The notes: generated by a model not told the origin, from the letters alone. A stretch of 64,000 nucleotides of DNA from Flammeovirgaceae bacterium BBD 1991-12 (GCA_001657315.1 LYSV01000030.1:1-64000), one strand, 5' to 3'; positions 8,998 to 18,927 are shown, numbered from the stretch's first letter. A program made the numbers and translations.

Positions 8998-9404
8998 TCC
9001 GCGGCATATTCCTTTTCCCAAAGAATAAATTTGTCTACCTCCTGCTGTATCCTGTTGTATACCCATACCATTACAGCAAAGTCATCAACCAATCCTGTGA
9101 TGGGGATAAAGTCAGGGATCAGATCTACAGGGGTAATAAAGTAGAGCAGAGCTGCCACGATCAGCACCATATTCTGCCATTGAATATCGCGGTAGTCCCC
9201 CTTTGCATAGGCCTTGACCATGCGTACGAATATTCTGGCCCGGTTGACGAAGCCTGAAGTCCTGATGTTTTCCATGTTAAGATCAGTCAGCCTGGCACTG
9301 ACCCTGGTGACAAGGTTTTTCAACTTCGGGTTACTTTTGAGAAGTTCGGATGCCTTTGACATCGCTTTTTTGAAAAATCTGTTCTGTTCTATCCTTTCCA
9401 TCAC
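8994..9404 (-). CDS. YkvA family (DUF1232) membrane protein
   Basis: A 136-residue protein with the DUF1232 core at about residues 75-115: WQNMVLIVAALLYFITPVDLIPDFIPITGLVDDFAVM. The PxDLIPDxIPxxGxxDD pattern is diagnostic. The N-terminal 70 residues are basic and helical. Function is unknown; the protein is expected in the membrane. It forms an overlapping gene string with the small lipoprotein downstream and lies 15 bp after the DUF gene at 9420. Confidence 0.85.
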   Translation of the reverse strand: MMERIEQNRFFKKAMSKASELLKSNPKLKNLVTRVSARLTDLNMENIRTSGFVNRARIFVRMVKAYAKGDYRDIQWQNMVLIVAALLYFITPVDLIPDFIPITGLVDDFAVMVWVYNRIQQEVDKFILWEKEYAAE

Positions 9405-9419
9405 TGTGTCATTCTGTTT

Positions 9420-9941
9420 TCAAAACGTGCTGCGTATTTCATTCTTCACCTGTGCCAGTGCCTTCTGAATAGGGTCGGTGTCCCTGGCCATGGCATGGTC
9501 AAAGAGTTTTTTGGAAAGGTCCAGTCCCGTGGCATTTTCCGGCAGGCCGTAGGCTGATTCATTGATGGAAACGATCAGATCTTCCTTGGCGGTTTTAACA
9601 AGCTCCCAGGCCTCGTCACTCATATATACCTGCTGTGATACATTGTGGTTGTATTCCTCGCGGATCTCATTAAGCATAAGCTGCTGAAATTCCCTGGCGG
9701 TATATTCACCATTATTCAGTCTTACCACCAGGTTATTCGGACTGATACGCTCCAGAAAAAGACAAATGCGCTCATAGGCATGCAGGCGATTCGGGAGCAC
9801 GGTCTCTATGCTTTTACCACGAACTTCCAGCCTTTTCTTTTCCAGTTCCTTATCAAGAAAGGATTTTACCACAAGGTACATGGCGTAAAGCACCGCCGCA
9901 GCAGGAATAAGGATCTTTCCAAATTCAATTAATACTTCCAT
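9420..9941 (-). CDS. Membrane-anchored protein of unknown function (Bacteroidota-type DUF)
   Basis: A 173-residue protein with one N-terminal transmembrane helix (FGKILIPAAAVLYAMYLVVKSFL) and a mainly helical soluble domain containing RLHAYERICLFLERISPNNLV, EYTAREFQQLMLNEIREEYNHN and SDEAWELVKTAKE. I recall similar conserved proteins in many Bacteroidota but cannot name a function. It is the first gene of the minus-strand run down to 6475 and is divergent from the IscA-like gene; the 200 bp between them should hold both promoters. Confidence 0.65.
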   Translation of the reverse strand: MEVLIEFGKILIPAAAVLYAMYLVVKSFLDKELEKKRLEVRGKSIETVLPNRLHAYERICLFLERISPNNLVVRLNNGEYTAREFQQLMLNEIREEYNHNVSQQVYMSDEAWELVKTAKEDLIVSINESAYGLPENATGLDLSKKLFDHAMARDTDPIQKALAQVKNEIRSTF

Positions 9942-10141
9942 AAGAAGGGATCATCTGATTATTAACGTCTTTAAATTAAGAAAAGTCTTACAGAATGAAC
10001 GGACCAAAACATTTTGAATCCCATCAGTCTCAGCACCAACTTCAGAATTTCATCAAACAGCCGGCTTCCATCATGCAATTTGTGATATTTTTGAACTTTG
10101 AGGTCCATTTCCCGGTTAAAAAACGGAAGTACCACTATTTT

Positions 10142-10450
10142 ATGATTGACAAACTTATTCCTGTAACCCTTTCAGAAAAAGCCATTTCGGAAGTAAAGCA
10201 CATCATGCAGAATAAAAACATTCCTGAAGGGTATGGACTGAGGATAGGTGTAAAGGGTGGCGGCGGATGCGGAGGATTCAGCTACATGCTGGGATTTGAT
10301 ACACAAAAGGAAAATGATATTGATTTCGAAGTGGATGGCATACCTGTTTTTGTAGAGAAAAAACATACCATGTATCTGCTGGGTCTGCAAGTGGATTTTT
10401 ATGAGGGCGCCGATGCCAGAGGATTCACTTTTGTAAAGGCCGGGGAATAA
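10142..10450 (+). CDS. IscA/HesB-like iron-sulfur assembly protein lacking the C-terminal cysteine pair
   Basis: A 102-residue A-type scaffold started at ATG 10142; the frame is open back to 9995, but the upstream residues do not look like a member of this family. The core is present: LSEKAISEVKHIM, GYGLRIGVKGGGCGGFSYMLGFD with the first conserved Cys, and VFVEKKHTMYLLGLQVDFYEGADARGF. Canonical IscA, SufA and ErpA end with a C-G-C motif that completes the metal site. Here the protein stops at GFTFVKAGE with no further Cys. It may carry clusters or iron differently; this truncated type seems to recur in Bacteroidota (memory, not checked). Confidence 0.8.
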   Translation: MIDKLIPVTLSEKAISEVKHIMQNKNIPEGYGLRIGVKGGGGCGGFSYMLGFDTQKENDIDFEVDGIPVFVEKKHTMYLLGLQVDFYEGADARGFTFVKAGE

Positions 10451-10566
10451 TCCCTTAATTTACCTCTAATAAATAAAATCCCCGATCTATGAACAACTGT
10501 GGAAAGTTTTTGACCACCGCTGTCCCCTTTTTCACATACCATAGAAACTGAAGATAAGCATATTTC

Positions 10567-10625
10567 CTACTAAATAGTAGAACAAATAAAAATAACCTGC
10601 GTATATTAGTTCTACAATTTAGTAA
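10567..10625. promoter_or_regulatory. Paired palindromic sites upstream of padR-1, likely autoregulatory operator
   Basis: Two copies of a 14 bp pattern CTAC-N6-GTA(G/A) flank the likely promoter: CTACTAAATAGTAG at 10567-10580 (6 bp arms) and CTACAATTTAGTAA at 10612-10625, ending 4 bp before the PadR ATG. The 45 bp spacing is about four helical turns. PadR proteins usually repress their own operons through such dyads. The same CTAC...GTAG ends recur upstream of padR-3. Operator function is inferred. Confidence 0.6.
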
Positions 10626-10629
10626 CAAA

Positions 10630-10956
10630 ATGAAGGAAACACGTTTAGGAGAGTTTGAGGAAGTCATTCTTTTGCTCGTGGGCATATTGGGCGAAGAGGC
10701 CTATGCCTTCAAGGTAGCGGAGGAATTTGAGTCCCAGACAAAGCGCTCCGTATCCATTGGTGCCGTACACTCCACACTGAACCGCCTTTCTGAAAAAGGT
10801 TTTCTAACCTCGGAAATGGGCAAGTCCTCACCCGAACGAGGAGGAAGAAGAAAACGCATCTACAAGATCACGGCTATTGGTGAAAGAGTACTTTCAGAAG
10901 CTCGTGATTTTAGAGTCTCCCTCTGGAGTCAGTATCCCGGTTTTGCCAGTGGTTGA
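10630..10956 (+). CDS. PadR family transcriptional regulator (padR-1)
   Basis: A 108-residue PadR winged-helix protein. The N-terminal helix-turn-helix covers about residues 8-75 (LGEFEEVILLLVGILGEEAY, then GAVHSTLNRLSEKGFLTSE), with the basic wing ERGGRRKRIYKITAIGERVL typical of the group. The C-terminal dimer helix is short, as in the PadR-s1 class. It is most likely the repressor of the six-permease operon that begins 33 bp downstream. The first residues (MKETRLGEFEEV) match those of padR-2 and padR-3, so the three regulators are paralogues. The inducing ligand is unknown. Confidence 0.9.
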   Translation: MKETRLGEFEEVILLLVGILGEEAYAFKVAEEFESQTKRSVSIGAVHSTLNRLSEKGFLTSEMGKSSPERGGRRKRIYKITAIGERVLSEARDFRVSLWSQYPGFASG

Positions 10957-10989
10957 TCATTGTGCAGGGTAAGAGGTATTATTTGAAGT

Positions 10990-13599
10990 ATGTATGAACA
11001 CAAACCTATACCACCGAGAGCAGCCCAGCGTTTCCTGCTGTGGTTTCTCAAAGATGACCTTGCAGAGGAGGTGCTGGGGGATCTTGACGAGAAGTTTTTC
11101 AGCACGCTGGAGAGCCACTCGCCTTCCAGGGCTAAACGTCACTACTGGTTTCAGGTCTTTCACTACCTACGACCTTTTGCACTAAAAAAATACAGGCCAA
11201 ACTCAACACAACACATCATGATTCAAAACTATTTAAAGATCAGCTACCGCAACCTGCGAAAGAACCGGGGATATGCCTTTATCAATATTGGCGGCCTGGC
11301 CATAGGAATGGCTGTAGCCATGATCATCGGGCTGTGGGTCCATGACGAGATCTCGCATGACAAATACCACAAAAATTATAAACACATTGCCCAGGTGATG
11401 AAAAATCAGACGGCCAATGGAGAGGTCTACGTTTCGTCAGCCCAGGCCCGTCCACTGGAATTCATTCTCCGTGATGAGTTCGGAGAAAATTTTGAACACA
11501 TTGTGATGAGCTCATGGCCGGGAGACCATGTTCTTTCCCATGAAGACGTGACCATTAAAAAGCGTGGTAATTACATGCAGGCCGGAATAAGTGACATGCT
11601 AAGCCTGAATATAGAAAAAGGTACTGCCACCGGATTTGATCAACCGGATAAGATCCTGCTGTCAAGCTCCACGGCCAGGGCCTTGTTTTCATCCGATGAC
11701 CCGGTGGGTAGGGTGATCAGGATGAACAATGATCAGGATCTTACCGTGATCGGTGTATATGCCGATCTGCCGTCCAATACCTCCTTCGAATACCTGCAAT
11801 TTATCGCCCCCTGGTCACTATATGTCAATTCTTCTGAATACGTACAGCGTATCGAGACCGTATGGGATCATTCTTTCCAGATCTTTGTGCAGATCGCTCA
11901 AAATACGGATATGCAGTCCCTTACGGACAGGCTAAAGCCTGTCCCTGCCACAAAGGACGAACATCTTGCGGAGTTTGAAACCGAGCTGTTTCTACATCCC
12001 ATGAAAGACTGGCACCTGCGGTCGGAGTGGAGAAATGGCATACAGCGAGGGGGCAACATCCAATATGTTGTTCTCTTCAGCATGATAGGTGTATTTGTAC
12101 TATTACTGGCCTGTATCAACTTCATGAATTTGAGCACTGCCCGTTCACAAAAGCGGGCACGGGAAGTAGGTATCCGAAAATCTGTCGGATCCCGCAAGGG
12201 TCAGCTAATAGATCAGTTTCTCAGTGAGTCTTTCTTCATTGTGATCATTGCTTTTGTCTTGTCTGCTCTCCTCGTCCTGATCACATTGCCAGAATTCAAT
12301 GACCTGATGAGCAAGCAGATCACTTTTCCATGGAATGTGACCGGCTTTTGGCTGGCTTCAGCAGGCTTTATCATTATTACCTCCCTGCTTTCCGGCAGTT
12401 ACCCCGCATTTTATTTATCCTCTTTCAAACCCGTAGATGTACTAAAAGGTGCAACCCAGAGGGGCCCCGGAGGGTCTTTACCCAGAAAAATCCTTGTGGT
12501 TATGCAATTCACCGTCTCCGTTTCTCTGATCATCTGTACGCTGTTGATCTTTAGGCAAATCCAATACAGCAAGGACCGGCCCATAGGATATGATCAGCAG
12601 GGACTGATCCATACCACATGCAATATCGAAGACTTCAAAGGAAAATACGATCTTTTTCACAATGCTCTGATCGAATCCGGAGCGGTAATAGCCATGTCAG
12701 CCTCCCACAGCCCGCTTACAGGAGTATGGTCAGGGAGTTCCGGGTTTTCATGGGAGGGCAAACCAGCCGATTTTAAAGCCCATTTTGGAACGGTCAGGGT
12801 ATCGCATGACTACGGCAGGTCCATCGGCTGGAAGATCATGGAAGGGAGGGATTTCTCCAGGGAGCTCGCCAGCGATTCCAATGCCGTAATTATCAATGAA
12901 GCTGCCGTGAAGTACATGGGGTTGGAGGATCCATTGGGTAAATACATATACATGGGAGGATCACGCCCCAGACAGATCATCGGTGTAGTTGAAAATGTGG
13001 TAATGGAATCTCCCTACCAACCTGTGGAGCAGTCGCTCTATACCATTGGCCATGGAGATTACAACTTCTACAATCTGCGTTTGAATCCTCGTAAAAGCAT
13101 GCATACCAACATTGCTGCCATAGAGGAGGTTTTCAAAAAGCTGGTGCCGGGCATCCCTTTTACCTTTGAGTTTGTGGATGAGAAGTATGCCAGAAAATTC
13201 AGGGCAGAGGAACGCATTGGAAATTTGTCACGTGTATTTACTGCTCTGGCCATATTTATATCCTGTCTTGGCCTGTTCGGACTGGCTTCCTTCATGGCCG
13301 AGCAACGTACTAAGGAAATTGGCATAAGAAAAGTACTGGGCGCCACAGTCTTTAATTTGTGGAAGCTGCTGACAAAAGATTTTCTGTTCCTCGTCATGAT
13401 ATCGTGCCTCATGGCCGTACCTCTTTCCTTCTATTTCATGAGCGGCTGGATAGGGCAATTTGAATACCGTATTGATATTTCGCCATGGATATTTATCGCC
13501 TCAGCGACAATGGCGCTTATCATCACCCTGCTCACTGTAAGTTATCAATCCATCAGGACTGCCATTGCCAATCCCGTTAACAGTCTACGCTCCGAATAA
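10990..13599 (+). CDS. FtsX/MacB-type permease with prefix domain, array member P1
   Basis: An 869-residue membrane protein. Residues 1-76 are the permease-prefix domain (FLLWFLKDDLAEEVLGDLDE core, ending YLRPFALKKYRPNS). From Met77 it is a duplicated MacB-like permease: one TM helix at about 95-118, a periplasmic core domain, FtsX repeat 1 with three TMs (about 355-478; motif CINFMNLSTARSQKRAREVG), then a second half with one TM at about 500-524, another periplasmic domain and FtsX repeat 2 (about 745-865; CLGLFGLASFMAEQRTKEIG). Eight TMs in all; tail NPVNSLRSE. Such permeases are powered by a separate LolD/MacB-type ATPase for export or lipoprotein handling, but none is encoded here. First gene after padR-1. 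Confidence 0.92.
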   Translation: MYEHKPIPPRAAQRFLLWFLKDDLAEEVLGDLDEKFFSTLESHSPSRAKRHYWFQVFHYLRPFALKKYRPNSTQHIMIQNYLKISYRNLRKNRGYAFINIGGLAIGMAVAMIIGLWVHDEISHDKYHKNYKHIAQVMKNQTANGEVYVSSAQARPLEFILRDEFGENFEHIVMSSWPGDHVLSHEDVTIKKRGNYMQAGISDMLSLNIEKGTATGFDQPDKILLSSSTARALFSSDDPVGRVIRMNNDQDLTVIGVYADLPSNTSFEYLQFIAPWSLYVNSSEYVQRIETVWDHSFQIFVQIAQNTDMQSLTDRLKPVPATKDEHLAEFETELFLHPMKDWHLRSEWRNGIQRGGNIQYVVLFSMIGVFVLLLACINFMNLSTARSQKRAREVGIRKSVGSRKGQLIDQFLSESFFIVIIAFVLSALLVLITLPEFNDLMSKQITFPWNVTGFWLASAGFIIITSLLSGSYPAFYLSSFKPVDVLKGATQRGPGGSLPRKILVVMQFTVSVSLIICTLLIFRQIQYSKDRPIGYDQQGLIHTTCNIEDFKGKYDLFHNALIESGAVIAMSASHSPLTGVWSGSSGFSWEGKPADFKAHFGTVRVSHDYGRSIGWKIMEGRDFSRELASDSNAVIINEAAVKYMGLEDPLGKYIYMGGSRPRQIIGVVENVVMESPYQPVEQSLYTIGHGDYNFYNLRLNPRKSMHTNIAAIEEVFKKLVPGIPFTFEFVDEKYARKFRAEERIGNLSRVFTALAIFISCLGLFGLASFMAEQRTKEIGIRKVLGATVFNLWKLLTKDFLFLVMISCLMAVPLSFYFMSGWIGQFEYRIDISPWIFIASATMALIITLLTVSYQSIRTAIANPVNSLRSE

Positions 13600-13611
13600 T
13601 AGCCGTTAGGA

Positions 13612-16206
13612 TTGAAAAATACGAATACCATACCGCCTGAATCTGCCCGGAGTTTCCTGCTGTGGTTTCTCAGGGAAGACCTGGCTGAAGAGGTACTGGG
13701 CGACCTGGAGGAGAATTTTTACCGTTCACTGAAAAAAGGGTCACCTGGCAGGGCAAGACGCAACTACTGGTATCAGGTATTCCACTATCTACGCCCCTTT
13801 GCTATTCGAAAGTACAGGTCAAACTCAAATCATTTTATCATGTATCATCACAATATAAAAGTAGCCTGGAGAAATATTTTAAAGGATAAGGTCTCGTTTC
13901 TGATCAACGCCTCAGGTCTGGCCTTAAGCATGTTCTGCGCCATGCTTATCGTACTCTGGATCACGGACGAATTGAACTACGAAACCTTTTTCTCCAACTC
14001 AGAGCGGATCTATCGCCTGGTACAGGACGTACAGTTTGACGATGGAACCGTGTTTAAGGCCGCTGCCTCACCAGCACCCATGCCTGAGTATCTCAAGGAC
14101 CATTATCCAGGGATTGCCGGGTTTACCCGTTTCCGCCCCAGAACGGATAAGGTATTGATCCAATATGAAGAGGTGAAATTTTACGAAGATGTAGCCTATG
14201 CTGATTCTACTCATTTCGGGATTTTCCAACATCGCTTTATCGCAGGAAATCCCGAAAATGCACTGTTTGACCCTGGTTCAGTGGTAATAAGTGCAAGAAT
14301 AGCCGAGAAATACTTTGGCCATGACTGGGAGCGGCAAAGTGTATTGGGTAAAGTACTGACCCTTAACACTAATGAAAATTTTAAAATAACCGGAGTTATC
14401 GAAAATCTGCCTTCCAACACCCATTTGAGGTATGATATAGTATTGCCTTTCCGTAAACTGTATGAGTATGGATGGACTATGAACTGGGGTAACAACTACT
14501 ACTATGCTTATTTTTTGCTGGAAGAAGATACGGATGCTGCGCTGCTGACAGAACAAATTTCAGCATTTGCCAAAACCAGGGACGAGATTGGCGATAACTT
14601 TTACCTTCAGCCCCTTCATGAAATTCATCTCTACTCTGACTTTGATATTGATGTGTACGGAAGTACCGAACTGAGATATCCTTATCTGAATATTTTTATA
14701 ATAATAGCCTTTGCCATTATTCTGGTAGCTTGCATCAATTTCATGAATCTGTCCACAGCCCGATCTGAAAAAAGAGCCAAAGAAATCGGTCTTCGCAAAG
14801 CCATAGGTTCACACAGGGTCCAGATCGTAGGGCAGTTGATGAGTGAATCCGTCCTGACGGCTGTACTTGCATGGTTCATCGCCCTGGGCGCAGTAGTATT
14901 CACACTTCCTTATTTCAACAATATTACAGCCAAATCGATCGCCTTTGGTGCGGATGACTGGTCCATTCTGCTGTCATTTATTTTTGGAGCTGTCCTTATC
15001 GGATTACTGGCTGGCAGTTACCCTGCTCTTTATCTTTCTGCGTTTAAACCGGCCCAGGTCCTAAAGGGAAGATCGGTGTCCGGAGGGGGCACTACTTTCA
15101 GGAGAATGCTAGTCACCATTCAGTTCGCAGTTTCCATTATTCTACTGGCAGGTACCGCCATTGTGTACAAACAATTCCAGTATTTCATCGAAAAAGACCT
15201 GGGATACGATAAGGACCTGCTTATCTATATGCAGGTGCGTGGTGACATATGGAATAACTATAATGGTTTTAAAAATGAACTTTTGCAACAGCCATCAGTC
15301 AAAGGAGTTACGGTTTCCTCGGACATTCCTACCCATACCGTGCACGCTACCTATGACTTTGACTGGGAGGGTAAAAGCGAAGAGGAAGATATTTTGATCT
15401 ATCATTTTTCCGTGGATTTCGACTATATGGAAACGCTGGGATTGGAAATTCTGGAAGGCCGGAGCTTTTCCCCTGACTTTCCGGCTGATTCCGGTAATTT
15501 TATTCTGAACGAAGAAGCCCTGAGGGTAACAGGGCTTAAATCCCCTGTAGGCAGCCCTTTTTCCATGTGGGGCCGTGAGGGGAAAATAATCGGAATTGTT
15601 AAAGACTTCAATTTCAAATCTTTGCATCAGAAGGTGGAACCGCTGGTGCTTCGCATGATCCCTGCATGGAACGCCTACATCCTTGCTAAAGTGAATCCAG
15701 CCAATCTGGATCAGGCATTGGAGGTTATGGCAGATGCGTGGAAAAAATACAACCATGATTACCCTTTCGAGTATCATTTCCTTGACGAGCAATACAAAGC
15801 GCTTTACCAGGCTGAAAAAAGGATGGCCACGGTATTTGATTACTTTACTTTTTTTACCTTGTTCATAGCCTGTCTGGGCCTGATAGGGCTTATCAGCCAC
15901 ATGATCGAGAAAAGAAGAAAGGAGATCAGTATCAGGAAAGTTTTCGGCGCCTCCATTTCCAGGATACTGGTGCTGCTGTTCAGAGAGTACCTGCAACTTA
16001 TCCTTATTGCCTTCCTCATATCTGTTCCGATAGCCGTTTTCTTCATTTTCAAATGGCTGGAAAATTATGCCTACCGTATCGAGGTGCAATGGTGGATGTT
16101 TGCAGTTCCGGGATTTGCGGTACTACTTATTTCGTTGTTGCTGGTTAGCAGGCAAACCGTGAGAGCGGCAAGGCAAAACCCGGTAGATAATCTGCGGTAT
16201 GAATAA
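13612..16206 (+). CDS. FtsX/MacB-type permease with prefix domain, array member P2
   Basis: 864 residues, starting at TTG 13612, 12 bp after P1. The start is set by alignment with siblings (MKNTNTIPPES against MKHNNPIPPQS in P6). Prefix residues 1-76, internal Met77. The second FtsX repeat is divergent: CLGLIGLISHMIEKRRKEISIRKVFGAS, with no AAFMAE motif. The N-terminal TM region (SFLINASGLALSMFCAMLIVLW) also differs from P1, so P2 is an early branch of the array. Tail NPVDNLRYE. The non-ATG start suggests low expression or coupling to P1. Confidence 0.9.
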   Translation: MKNTNTIPPESARSFLLWFLREDLAEEVLGDLEENFYRSLKKGSPGRARRNYWYQVFHYLRPFAIRKYRSNSNHFIMYHHNIKVAWRNILKDKVSFLINASGLALSMFCAMLIVLWITDELNYETFFSNSERIYRLVQDVQFDDGTVFKAAASPAPMPEYLKDHYPGIAGFTRFRPRTDKVLIQYEEVKFYEDVAYADSTHFGIFQHRFIAGNPENALFDPGSVVISARIAEKYFGHDWERQSVLGKVLTLNTNENFKITGVIENLPSNTHLRYDIVLPFRKLYEYGWTMNWGNNYYYAYFLLEEDTDAALLTEQISAFAKTRDEIGDNFYLQPLHEIHLYSDFDIDVYGSTELRYPYLNIFIIIAFAIILVACINFMNLSTARSEKRAKEIGLRKAIGSHRVQIVGQLMSESVLTAVLAWFIALGAVVFTLPYFNNITAKSIAFGADDWSILLSFIFGAVLIGLLAGSYPALYLSAFKPAQVLKGRSVSGGGTTFRRMLVTIQFAVSIILLAGTAIVYKQFQYFIEKDLGYDKDLLIYMQVRGDIWNNYNGFKNELLQQPSVKGVTVSSDIPTHTVHATYDFDWEGKSEEEDILIYHFSVDFDYMETLGLEILEGRSFSPDFPADSGNFILNEEALRVTGLKSPVGSPFSMWGREGKIIGIVKDFNFKSLHQKVEPLVLRMIPAWNAYILAKVNPANLDQALEVMADAWKKYNHDYPFEYHFLDEQYKALYQAEKRMATVFDYFTFFTLFIACLGLIGLISHMIEKRRKEISIRKVFGASISRILVLLFREYLQLILIAFLISVPIAVFFIFKWLENYAYRIEVQWWMFAVPGFAVLLISLLLVSRQTVRAARQNPVDNLRYE

Positions 16207-16218
16207 CTGAATGTGCCT

Positions 16219-18873
16219 TTGAAATCCAGACAGACCATACCACCCCGGCTCGCCCAATCATTCTTGCTCCGGTTCCTTAGGGAGGATATAGCAGAAGAGG
16301 TACTGGGCGACCTCGAGGAGAAGTTTTACAGTTCACTGAAAAAAGGATCGCTCGCCAGGGCAAGACGTAACTACTGGTACCAGGTATTCCACTATCTGCG
16401 CCCCTTTGCGCTCAAAAAATACAAGTCAAAACACTCAAACACAACAACCATGTTTAAAAACGATCTCAAAATTGCCTGGAGGCATTTTCAAAGACAAAAA
16501 ATGTATTCTCTTATCAAAACAGCCGGATTTTCCCTGGGAATAGCTGCCTGTTTTCTGATCACTTTGTACATTCTGGATGAACTGAAATATGATCAGCATT
16601 ACAAGGATAAGGAACATATATACCGCATAGTCGGCGAATTTAACAGGGATGGCGACCTCGAGAAAGACGTTTGGTTCCCGGCGCCACTGGCCAGGGTACT
16701 GGAGGAGGACTTCCCTGAAATTGAAAAAGCCGGAAGGTACAACAACGCCTCATTATTCGGAGCAGGTAGCAATGAAGTGCGACGAACAGACCAACGAATG
16801 AATTTTTTTGAGACGGGTTTTACCTATATAGATCAAAAACTGTTTGATATCCTTCAATTCCAGCTTATCGCAGGGAATCCAGGCACCGTACTCAGTAAGC
16901 CGAATGACATGGTGATATCCCGACGAAAGGCGGAGAAATACTTTCCAAATGGAGATCCTCTGGGCAAAACACTGATACTGAACAACAACGAGGAAGAGGT
17001 TTATACCATTCGCGGAGTGATGGAAGATCCGGAAAATGTGCATTTCAAGGGTGATTTTTTCATAGCGCTGGCAGGAGTGGAATTCTGGCCCGGTGAGCAG
17101 AATTTCTGGGGCGCTTCCAACTATCCCACCTATGTAAAACTGAAGCCGGGCGCAGATGCGAAGGCACTGGAGGAAAAGCTGGAGGCCATCAAGGAGAATT
17201 ACCTGATCCCGGCGTGGAAGCAGTCAGGCGATCTTAATGTAGAAGAGAATGCCAAAAAATTCAGGCTGAACCTACAGGCCGTGTCCGATATATATCTGAG
17301 ATCTGCCGGCATCAACGACGAGCTGAAACATGGTGATATCCGTTTTGTCTGGCTGTTTGGTGGCGTGGCCGCTTTTATCCTGATCATTGCAAGTATAAAC
17401 TTCGTTAATCTTTCTACGGCGCGATCCGCCAACCGGGCAAGGGAGGTGGGTTTGCGTAAGGCCATAGGATCCTCCCGGAGTCGCCTGATCAGTCAGTTTC
17501 TGGTAGAATCCTTATTGCTTAGCTTTCTGTCTTTTTCCCTAGGCTTACTGCTGGCCTATGTGCTGTTACCCTGGTTCAACCTTCTTGCGGGCAAATCCCT
17601 GATCATGCCATGGCTTGAGTGGTGGCTGTGGCCTGTGCTGCTGATCTCCGTTTTTGTAGTGGGTATCCTTGCCGGCCTCTATCCTGCCTTTTATCTGTCT
17701 TCGTTCAGACCTGTCAGCGTACTGAAAGGAAACCTGAGCAGAGGCAGTAAGGCTTCCGGCATGCGTAACACACTGGTTGTATTCCAGTTCACAACCTCCA
17801 TTTTGCTTATCATTGCCACCTTCGCGATCTACCGGCAGGTCAGTTACATTCTGAATAAAAAGGTAGGCTTTGATAAAGAACAGGTGGTTATGATCCGGGG
17901 TGCCAACACCCTGGGGGACAGCCGGTCCGTCTTCAAAAACAAGCTACTGGAACTCTCGTCTGTAAAAAATGCTACCATCAGTGATTACCTGCCAGTGAGC
18001 GGTGCCAAACGAAACAACAACGGTTTTGTAAAGGAGGGCAAAAGAGGTGGAGAAGAACCGGTGTATGGTCAGATATGGCGTGTAGATCACGACTATATCA
18101 ATACACTCGGCATGAAGGTGGTAAAAGGCCGGGATTTTTCCCGGGAAATGCTGACTGACTCATCGGCCATGATCATCAATGAAAAAATGGCGAGAGCCTT
18201 CGGTTTTGAAGATCCTGTTGGTGAAAAAATTGAAAACTTTGGCGATGTGCGTACCATCATCGGTGTCATTGAAGATTTCCACTTCGAATCCATGAAAGCA
18301 GAGATCCGATCCCTCTGCCTGGTATTGGGCAACAGCCCGGAGACCATCTCAGTGAGGCTGGAAACCGAAGATATGGAGGCATCACTCAGGACAATAAACG
18401 ATCTATGGGATGATCTTTCTCCTGATCAGCCCATACGCTATTCGTTCCTTGATGACAGTTTTGCCACCATGTACGATGATGTTCAGCGTACGGGAAAGAT
18501 ATTTGGCGCATTCGCGTTACTTGCGATCGTTGTGGCCTGTCTGGGTCTGTTTGCGTTGTCTTCATTTATGGTGGAGCAGCGGGGTAAGGAGATCAGCATA
18601 CGTCTGATCCTGGGAGCAACGGTAAGGAGCATCTTTGGTATGCTTACCGTCAATTTCGTCCGGTTGGTAATGGTTTCTCTGCTGATCGCTGTACCACCAG
18701 CATGGTATTTCGTACATAAGTGGCTCGAAGATTTTATCTATCGGGTGGAAATGGGACCGGGGATATTTATAGTAGCAGGGGCTATATCCTTAGTGATCGC
18801 ATTACTTACTGTCAGTTATCAGTCAGTACGGGCGGCTGTCGCCAGTCCGTCCGACCGTCTGAGATCTGAGTGA
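16219..18873 (+). CDS. FtsX/MacB-type permease with prefix domain, array member P3
   Basis: 884 residues from TTG 16219, the longest of the ten. A GTG at 16213 is in frame, but the TTG gives MKSRQTIPPR, which aligns with the sibling starts. Internal Met is at residue 78. Distinctive changes are ASINFVNLSTARSANRAREVG in repeat 1 (Ser for the usual Cys), GLYPAFYLS in place of GSYPALYLS, and KEISIRLILGAT in repeat 2 where the siblings have IRKVLGAS. Tail SPSDRLRSE instead of NPVDxLRxE. The FtsX repeat 1 coupling segment is intact, so it need not be inactive. Confidence 0.9.
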   Translation: MKSRQTIPPRLAQSFLLRFLREDIAEEVLGDLEEKFYSSLKKGSLARARRNYWYQVFHYLRPFALKKYKSKHSNTTTMFKNDLKIAWRHFQRQKMYSLIKTAGFSLGIAACFLITLYILDELKYDQHYKDKEHIYRIVGEFNRDGDLEKDVWFPAPLARVLEEDFPEIEKAGRYNNASLFGAGSNEVRRTDQRMNFFETGFTYIDQKLFDILQFQLIAGNPGTVLSKPNDMVISRRKAEKYFPNGDPLGKTLILNNNEEEVYTIRGVMEDPENVHFKGDFFIALAGVEFWPGEQNFWGASNYPTYVKLKPGADAKALEEKLEAIKENYLIPAWKQSGDLNVEENAKKFRLNLQAVSDIYLRSAGINDELKHGDIRFVWLFGGVAAFILIIASINFVNLSTARSANRAREVGLRKAIGSSRSRLISQFLVESLLLSFLSFSLGLLLAYVLLPWFNLLAGKSLIMPWLEWWLWPVLLISVFVVGILAGLYPAFYLSSFRPVSVLKGNLSRGSKASGMRNTLVVFQFTTSILLIIATFAIYRQVSYILNKKVGFDKEQVVMIRGANTLGDSRSVFKNKLLELSSVKNATISDYLPVSGAKRNNNGFVKEGKRGGEEPVYGQIWRVDHDYINTLGMKVVKGRDFSREMLTDSSAMIINEKMARAFGFEDPVGEKIENFGDVRTIIGVIEDFHFESMKAEIRSLCLVLGNSPETISVRLETEDMEASLRTINDLWDDLSPDQPIRYSFLDDSFATMYDDVQRTGKIFGAFALLAIVVACLGLFALSSFMVEQRGKEISIRLILGATVRSIFGMLTVNFVRLVMVSLLIAVPPAWYFVHKWLEDFIYRVEMGPGIFIVAGAISLVIALLTVSYQSVRAAVASPSDRLRSE

Positions 18874-18927
18874 GTGTATCGCTGGTTATCCATATCCGGT
18901 TACAACTCACAAAAGCCATCAGAATAA

